Below, one piece after another: positions 57,919 through 64,000 of a stretch of DNA of 64,000 bases. The stretch's first letter is position 1. The number at the start of each line of letters is the position of its first letter. The stretch lies in contig JH720369.1 in assembly GCA_000231825.2 (NCBI GenBank), positions 84,227 to 148,226 of the forward strand. The letters run 5' to 3'. A model generated the notes under the pieces. It was not told the DNA's origin and ran no database searches. It saw nothing but the letters and a program-made list of their open reading frames with translations. The stretch comes from Tetrahymena elliotti 4EA (Eukaryota; Ciliophora; Oligohymenophorea; Hymenostomatida; Tetrahymenidae). Both the position numbers and the translations under genes were made by a program.

Positions 57919-59279
57919 TTTATTTGACTTAACGATATTACAAAAATAAATAAATTAAATTGTTCTTAAAATATCATACTTTTTACTCACAATGTATCAT
58001 GGCTATTTTAATTTTATCTATCACTATAAATAACTCCATATTTTTCATTAAATGATTTCATGAAATGAAAATTTTAAAAATTATTGCCAAACTTAAATAT
58101 TATCAAACACTTAAAAGATATTAATAAATACATGCTATCTATCACTCTGTCTATTATTGTCTCTTGTTCCTATCTTATAAATAGGTGAATAAAAGACAAG
58201 TAAATTAACAAATAAAATTTATAAATATTCCCATAAGATTAAAATTTAGTTTTCATTACATATTATTTGTTACTATTTTATCAATTGCATGTATGTATGT
58301 TAGTTAGTAAATAAAATTCACATTCACATTTTTTAACCTTTATTGAGAATTAATATTAAAATGAATTAAAATTGACAGGTACTAAATATACTATGAATAT
58401 TAAATTTATCAATAAATATGTTCTAGTAAGAATCTTAATTCATTTTACTTAAAATATTTCAATTTTTATTAATTATTCAAAATAAATCATATGAATAAGC
58501 TCTATTAAATTTTGAGTTAATTCCATCAATACTATATCTATCAATCATCTTATTTTATAGTAGTTAGTGTTCAATAAAAAAATATTATTCATCTTGTTAA
58601 AAATATTTCAGTTTTCAATTAAATTTTAAACATATTTTAGATGAATATTAAATCTTCGATAAAGATAATTAGTATGGGTAAAGGCATAAAATATTTATTA
58701 TTCATCTTTTTTAAAAATATTTCAATTTAGATAAATTACACATGTTTCTATTCATAAAATATCTTAAATTACCTTATTTTATTAGTATAACTTCCAAGTT
58801 ATAATATTGTATGTATTTATTTCCATAAAAATTAAAAAAATTGATGAACTCATTTATTTAATTTTTATTAATTTTAAATGAAAAAAATAATTCATTCTAT
58901 TTGTTCAATTACAAAAATATTTTGAATAATTTTAAAAATGAATAGTAGAAACATGTTATATATATCTTCTCAGAATTTTAAATCAATAAATAATGCTATC
59001 TTAGTGTGGTATCAAGTTATGTTTTAATTAAAAATTAGTTTTAATTTTTATGATCATATTTTTTTCATTAAAAAAACTTCAATTTTTCAAGTAATATATA
59101 CATACTTTAAGTAGAATCTTTGAATTATTAATTAAATATACCTTTAAATCAAAAATTCTACTAATCTTAGAGCTTTAAAATAAATTTAACTTCTTACTTC
59201 AACAAACTAGATCTTAAATAAATAAAAATATTAAAAACTATCAGATTCAGCCATACATTTTTAAGGACTAAAGAGCAGT
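57919..59279. other. Intergenic region with weak degenerate repeats
   Basis: AT-rich. Between about 58430 and 58740 blocks like 'attattcatcttgttaaaaatatttcagttt' and 'aatattaaat...tcaataaa' recur about every 140 bp in diverged form. No exon was found. Confidence 0.45.
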
Positions 59280-62037
59280 ATGCTCAATAGATCTAGTAAA
59301 ATTTAATGCTAATTTTTTTTAAGTAAATAAATATTATTCACAATAGATTCTAAGTAAAAATCTTCAGTTGATATAAGACAACTGAAATAGATTAGAATCC
59401 AGTCTTCAGAGAGCTCTATGACTAATGCACTCTAAGATAGCTTGGCAAAAAGTATTAAATCTCCTGTGTAAGATACAATTCTTCATAACTTACTTCCTTT
59501 TTAAGAATTTATTCATTTAAAAAGTTTTTAGGAATTTAATTAAACAGCTACTTCATTTCTGTTTTCTAAATCAACATCGAATTATTTTGCAAGTAGTCAG
59601 AAGAGTTTCTTTTTTTCATTTAAAAAAGAACTAAATGAGAATGCAGAATTAAATGATCTATTAAAAGTATAAAATGAAAAGGAAAAGATATAAGTTTAAC
59701 TTCAACATAATAAAAAAGAAATGAAATCAATCAATTCAAATCTGAATGTATTTTAAAAAGTTAACATGGACAAATTATTCAAAGAAGTAAACTTTTAAGT
59801 TTGATTTTATCCAAATAATAACTATCAAGAAAACCAAGTAATTTATCTTCTTATAAGGCTTAGGAAATAGAAAAAAGAACATAAACATTAAAATCCAAAA
59901 TTCGAAGCTACAAGAAATCAAATAACTTTATTTTCGCTGATGAAGAATTAGTTTACACTGATTTTTCTAAAACCAAATAAAATGCTGAAAAAACTCCTCA
60001 AAAGGGCATTTAAAACTAGCAATTTGATTAAGGGATAGATAATTAACAGGATGTTTCCAATAACTAAAATAATGAAAACAATTAAAATAAAATTGAATAA
60101 ATTCAAAGTAAAATTTATAAAGTTTTTTTACATTTTTAATAGAAATAAATAAATTTTATTCAAAAGATGAGTAAGAAAATTATCACTTTTTCTGTTTGAA
60201 AGTAGATTTTGTATCTCCTTATTCTCCTGCATTTAGAGAAGGAGCTACTTTATGTTACTTAAATGGGTGTTTATATCTATATGGAGGTTTAGGAGAAGAG
60301 ATTAGAAAAGAAGTTGATCAATTTGATTTAGGTTATAATTATTCTATTTTTAATGAACAATTCTAAATTAATTTTATTAGTCAAGAAAGAGTGGAAAAAG
60401 ATGCAGTTTAAAAACGATTACTACCCTAACAGAGGAATGTTTGGTCACACAGCAGTTACATATAAAGATAATTTTATTATAATATATGGGGGATAGAGTT
60501 AATTTAATTCTAAGCTTAAGCAAAGGCATTGTTTTAGTGATGTTTGGAGTTTTGATATTTAAAAATGTGAGTGGTCTCAAGTAGCAGGTTTTGGATCGAT
60601 TCCAGAGTAGAGGAGAAATCACAGTAGTGTTATAAAAGATAACCTTATGATTACACTGGGAGGGGTTTCTAATAATGATAGATACCTCTCTGATATATAG
60701 ACTTTGAATTTAGGTATTGTTTAAGCTTTATTATTAAAAAATTTGAAATCATATAAAAAATATAGATTTAGGTAGATGGAAGACATATAATTTTGATCAT
60801 TTTTTTCATGAAGGAATTGCTTTCCATAAAATTGTGGCTGTTTTTATATCAAAAAGTTAGATCAAAAACAAAAAAAAATAGAGTCTAATAATAGATCGAT
60901 TAAAAGTAAAATGATAAAATATTATTTAATATTAATTATTTTGTTGCTTTAAAGTATAATGATGAAGGTATTTATTGCTTTGGGGGTAAAAATAGAAAAG
61001 GAAAAATATACTCTTAGATGATGGTTCTCAAATTAGTAAAAGAAAACAGTTAATGTAAATAAAAAATTCAATAAGTCAAAGATGAATTTATTTTTGATAT
61101 TTAGCTAAAGAAGATATTGGAGAGTGGTAAACTATTTCAACTTAGGGAAAATGCCCTCCCTCAAGGTTTGATCATTCTATGGATTATGTAGAATCTTTAA
61201 ACTGCTTAGTTGTATTTGGAGGTATTGGAGAGACTTCTAATAAATTATCATATGTACACTATAATGATTTGTGGATATTCAAAATCACTTCAAAAACATG
61301 GGTTCAGATAAACTTTGAGTATAAAGATAATATATATCGATCTGGACATGCCAGCTGTACATTAGGATCATAAATTTTCTTTTTTGGAGGTTTGCAGGAA
61401 GCTTAGTATTCAAATTGCTTCCTTTACTACATAGAAACCGACAATATAAATACCTTTAAGCTTAAAAGAGCTCTTGTAGGTGATGAATACACTAAAGATA
61501 ACAACAGTCCTTTATCAGATTTTAAATTTATTAACTAATAATAACAATAGATAGCTCTTGAGCTAGCTAAATAAAATTCTTAGGGAGATGAACCACATAT
61601 TTCTCAAACAAAAAATCCAACTAATTTTAAATCTTTTGCACCAATCCCAAATAAATTTTAGTTAAAGTCTCTTAAGCCATTAAATTTATCTTTATAAAAA
61701 GAAAGTTTAGTATTCACAAACAGAAAAAGATAAAGAAGCCTACACTCAACTTAATATAAATAAAATGAGTATATACTTTCACTAAAATTTGATCTTTTTC
61801 TATCTATTTATTTTAATATTAAAAATTTTTAGTAGTATAGTCAGAAATAGAAATCTAAGCTCATTAACTCCAAGAAGCATAGATAATAAATAGCTTTTAT
61901 CTCCTATTTCACTTAATTAAACTAGTGGTAAATAATTAATCTGCTCTAATCTTTTAATTTTAACAAATACTTTTATTACTATTTTGTTGTTAAATGACAA
62001 CTACAACTAAGCATTTTCCTATTTTGTTATAAAATGA
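59280..62037 (+). CDS. Kelch-repeat (beta-propeller) protein
   Basis: Exon 1 is 16 bp (59280-59295, MLNRS). Exon 2 is 59347-59786, exon 3 59858-60107 and exon 4 60143-60331, with matching phases, and several more follow. The first about 230 residues are helical and polar (KKELNENAELNDLLKVQNEK). Six kelch motifs follow: FREGATLCYLNGCLYLYGGL, NRGMFGHTAVTYKDNFIIIY then GG, RRNHSSVIKDNLMITLGGVS, NDEGIYCFGGKN, SRFDHSMDYVESLNCLVVFG then G, and YRSGHASCTLGSQIFFFGGL. This is enough for one six-bladed propeller. A Ser/Lys-rich tail includes NRNLSSLTPRSIDNKQLLSP. The TGA at 62035-62037 is the first stop in the last frame, but another 3' intron is possible. A protein-interaction role is inferred. Confidence 0.75.
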
Positions 62038-62215
62038 TAATTAAAACTAAATATTTTCCTATTTATTTTCCCATTTTGCTACTTTGGTAAAAAAAAAATT
62101 TTTGAAAGAAATAGCTTACACTCTATCTGCAATTTAATCAAATTAAATTATTAGTAAATATTTAATCTGCTCCACTCTTTTATTAATTATTACAACTAAG
62201 CATTCACTATTTTAG
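61930..62215. repeat. Degenerate direct repeat at the kelch gene 3' end
   Basis: The block 'aataattaatctgctctaatctttta...acaactaagcatttt' (from about 61936) recurs near 62157 as 'aatatttaatctgctccactctttta...acaactaagcattcac'. A shorter 'attttcctatttt' unit repeats between them. Part of the first copy may be translated. Confidence 0.5.
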
Positions 62216-63098
62216 AAGTTTTCTTGAATGATTGACTTTACTTCCTTCCTTACTTTTTTTCTTTTCACAAACGAATAATAATCAATTATTACAAACTGCC
62301 AATCTGATTATTAAGTTTAAGCTTAAATGAAATTGAAAAATCCAAAATTAGATAAATGAATATCAATTAAAAATTTCAATCACATAATTTTTTTTATTAT
62401 TAAATAAAAAAGTTTTTAATTTTAAATTTTATTTAAAAATAGGTTCTAAATTTGCTGATAAAAGATCTTCAAACAATTCTTTTCAAATCAATTTTGTTAA
62501 AAAGACATAACCTTATATCTTTTGATTTATAGATTTAATTTTGATTTTAAACAATTTTTTTAAACTGTAGTCTTTATATTTTATTTTAATTGTATTTCAT
62601 TTTTTTGTTTTATATTTTTAAAATATCTTGCCTAATTTGGCAGATAAAATTTTTCAAATATTTATTTTCCAATTAATTTAAAAAGAAATTATCTATTAAT
62701 TAAGAAACTCAATTTTGATTTTACACTACAAAATAAATTTTAAACTATCTTCTTTTTTACTTTAATTAAGTAATGTGTTTTTTAGATTGAAAAATTAAAT
62801 AAAACTCAAGCTTTTTATAAAAAATTACTAATTTCAAATAAAAAAATTGAATTTTGAAATGCAAAAAATTATTTAGTTTTTTTAAATATATTTCATTTAT
62901 TTTTTTTTATTTTTAAAAAGCATTCATTCATACATTTATTTATTATGCTTCAATTAATTAATTGCTTATTCTAAGTAAATTATGTTTTAAGTAGTTTAAA
63001 TATTAAAAATAATGAATGAAAGATCAAATTAAATTTAATTAAATATATTTTAGACTTATTGCTAAGCAGGGATTTCTTATATTTGAATAGTCTAAAAT
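62216..63098. other. Intergenic region between convergent genes
   Basis: AT-rich DNA holding two 3' ends. Nothing else is seen. Confidence 0.5.
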
Positions 63099-64000
63099 TC
63101 AGAAAGAAATCACACTATCATAGCTATCCTCCTCATTATCATCACTATCCTCCTCACTATCATCATTACTACTAGTTTAACTATTAGAAAAACTTAAGTA
63201 AGATTAATCTTAATTGTTATAAAGCATTCTTTCTACTCTTTATGTTTAATGATTATCATAAAGAGGATGTAATTCCAAATCTTGAGATAGTATAACATTT
63301 GGAGGGAGATTAAATATGAAGTTGAAAAGTATATCGTATGTTAATTTATTGATAGTGCATTTTTTAATATCAATTACAGCTTCTTCCTCATATCCTCCTA
63401 CAACAACTAGCATTTTATAAATATAAAAATTGCAGCAACTTCTGGTTAAATCAATTTAATTAATATATTTAATTAATGTGAGGAGAAGCTTGTCTTAATC
63501 GATGCCTAACTCATTATTATTTCTAAGTAATAAATTAAAACTAATCAATCATTTATGAAATAAATTTAGATTTTACTCGCATGATATTTTTAATAATTCT
63601 AATTTGTTTGAGTTAACAAAATATTTAGGAATTTCTGCTACAAAAAAGAAAACAGAATGTTAGTAAGCTACAACATTACTCATTATATTTAACTCTAAAT
63701 GTTCAATATTAGGCAAAGAAGCGATAGATCTAATAAAATCTTTTAGTCCTTCACCTTTAGCATCAATCATATTTCTAAATTTATTTTTAAGTTTAAGTAA
63801 TTTTATTCTTGCTTGAATTAAATGATTACTCTAAGCCTAAATCAATGACTTTTATACTTTATGAAAGTTTAGCAATTGATTGACCAATCTCTTATAAATC
63901 TTGTTTATTGAGTCTATTTTTCCTTTTAAATATATATCAATTTAGTTTTTCAAATTAAATATGCATCAGAATAGTGAATTAATTAATTATCTATTTTACA
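63099..64000 (-). CDS. Leucine-rich-repeat protein, C-terminal part (5' end off window)
   Basis: Reads leftward from the right edge. The visible exon encodes KLLKLKNKFRNMIDAKGEGL, KDFIRSIASLPNIEHLELNI and IPKYFVNSNKLELLKISCEQ, which follow the Tetrahymena LRR pattern. After an intron near 63555, the last exon encodes NELGIDQDKLLLTLIKYINQ, a hydrophobic VVVGGYEEEAVIDIKKC region and PPNVILSQDLELHPLYDNHQ. It ends in a strongly acidic tail (SSNDDSEEDSDDNEEDSYDS) before TGA 63099-63101. The acidic tail is not typical of the family's repeat end and may be a binding or localisation element. N-terminal content is unknown because the gene is cut by the window. Confidence 0.7.

Overview
The window is macronuclear-type ciliate DNA, most likely Tetrahymena. 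It is extremely AT-rich. Its genes only read open if TAA and TAG are translated as glutamine and TGA is the sole stop, and they carry short AT-rich GT...AG introns. A tRNA-Gln with anticodon UUA, which reads UAA, sits at 17004-17075. A normal stop-codon ORF scan therefore sees only fragments; the gene models below come from reading with UAA/UAG=Gln and joining exons by eye. Splice sites are inferred and some internal ones remain open.

Layout. (1) 1-14209: five tandem minus-strand copies (A, cut by the left edge, then B-E) of a gene fusing an N-terminal TlpA/nucleoredoxin-like thioredoxin fold to a C-terminal Cys-rich region with a ZZ-type zinc finger. Only copy E keeps the WCGPC active site. 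Upstream of E, 14210-16136 holds a second degenerate copy of E's 5' flank. (2) 16137-17083: 5S rRNA sequence split by a 465-base N gap, then the tRNA-Gln(UUA). (3) 17603-18520: an intronless DGAT2-family acyltransferase (minus). (4) 20507-24520: a large ULK-like protein kinase. (5) 25725-28658 and 30220-33165: two Gln/Asn-rich proteins, the second with a RanBP2-type zinc finger. (6) 36074-37809: a coiled-coil-type protein. (7) 38449-41967: two divergent leucine-rich-repeat (LRR) genes, followed by a decayed copy of the second gene's last exon. (8) 42522-44191: a probable mitochondrial UQCC1/CBP3-like complex III assembly factor containing one unexplained in-frame TGA. (9) 44569-45222: a small C2H2/AT-hook protein. 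(10) 46028-46714: a candidate axonemal protein. (11) 48755-51262: a SAM-domain protein with two C-terminal Cys clusters. (12) 53413-54091: an unrecognised gene, then at 54301-57918 a second ULK-like kinase with four EF-hands. (13) 59280-62037: a six-motif kelch protein. (14) 63099-64000: a third LRR gene, cut by the right edge.

The genes are independent eukaryotic transcription units with no operon logic. The relationships that matter are paralogy: five thioredoxin-ZZ copies, two kinases sharing an intron position, and three LRR genes. The best candidate for something undescribed is the thioredoxin-ZZ array, where the redox cysteines have been lost in four neighbouring copies while the fold and the zinc ligands are kept.
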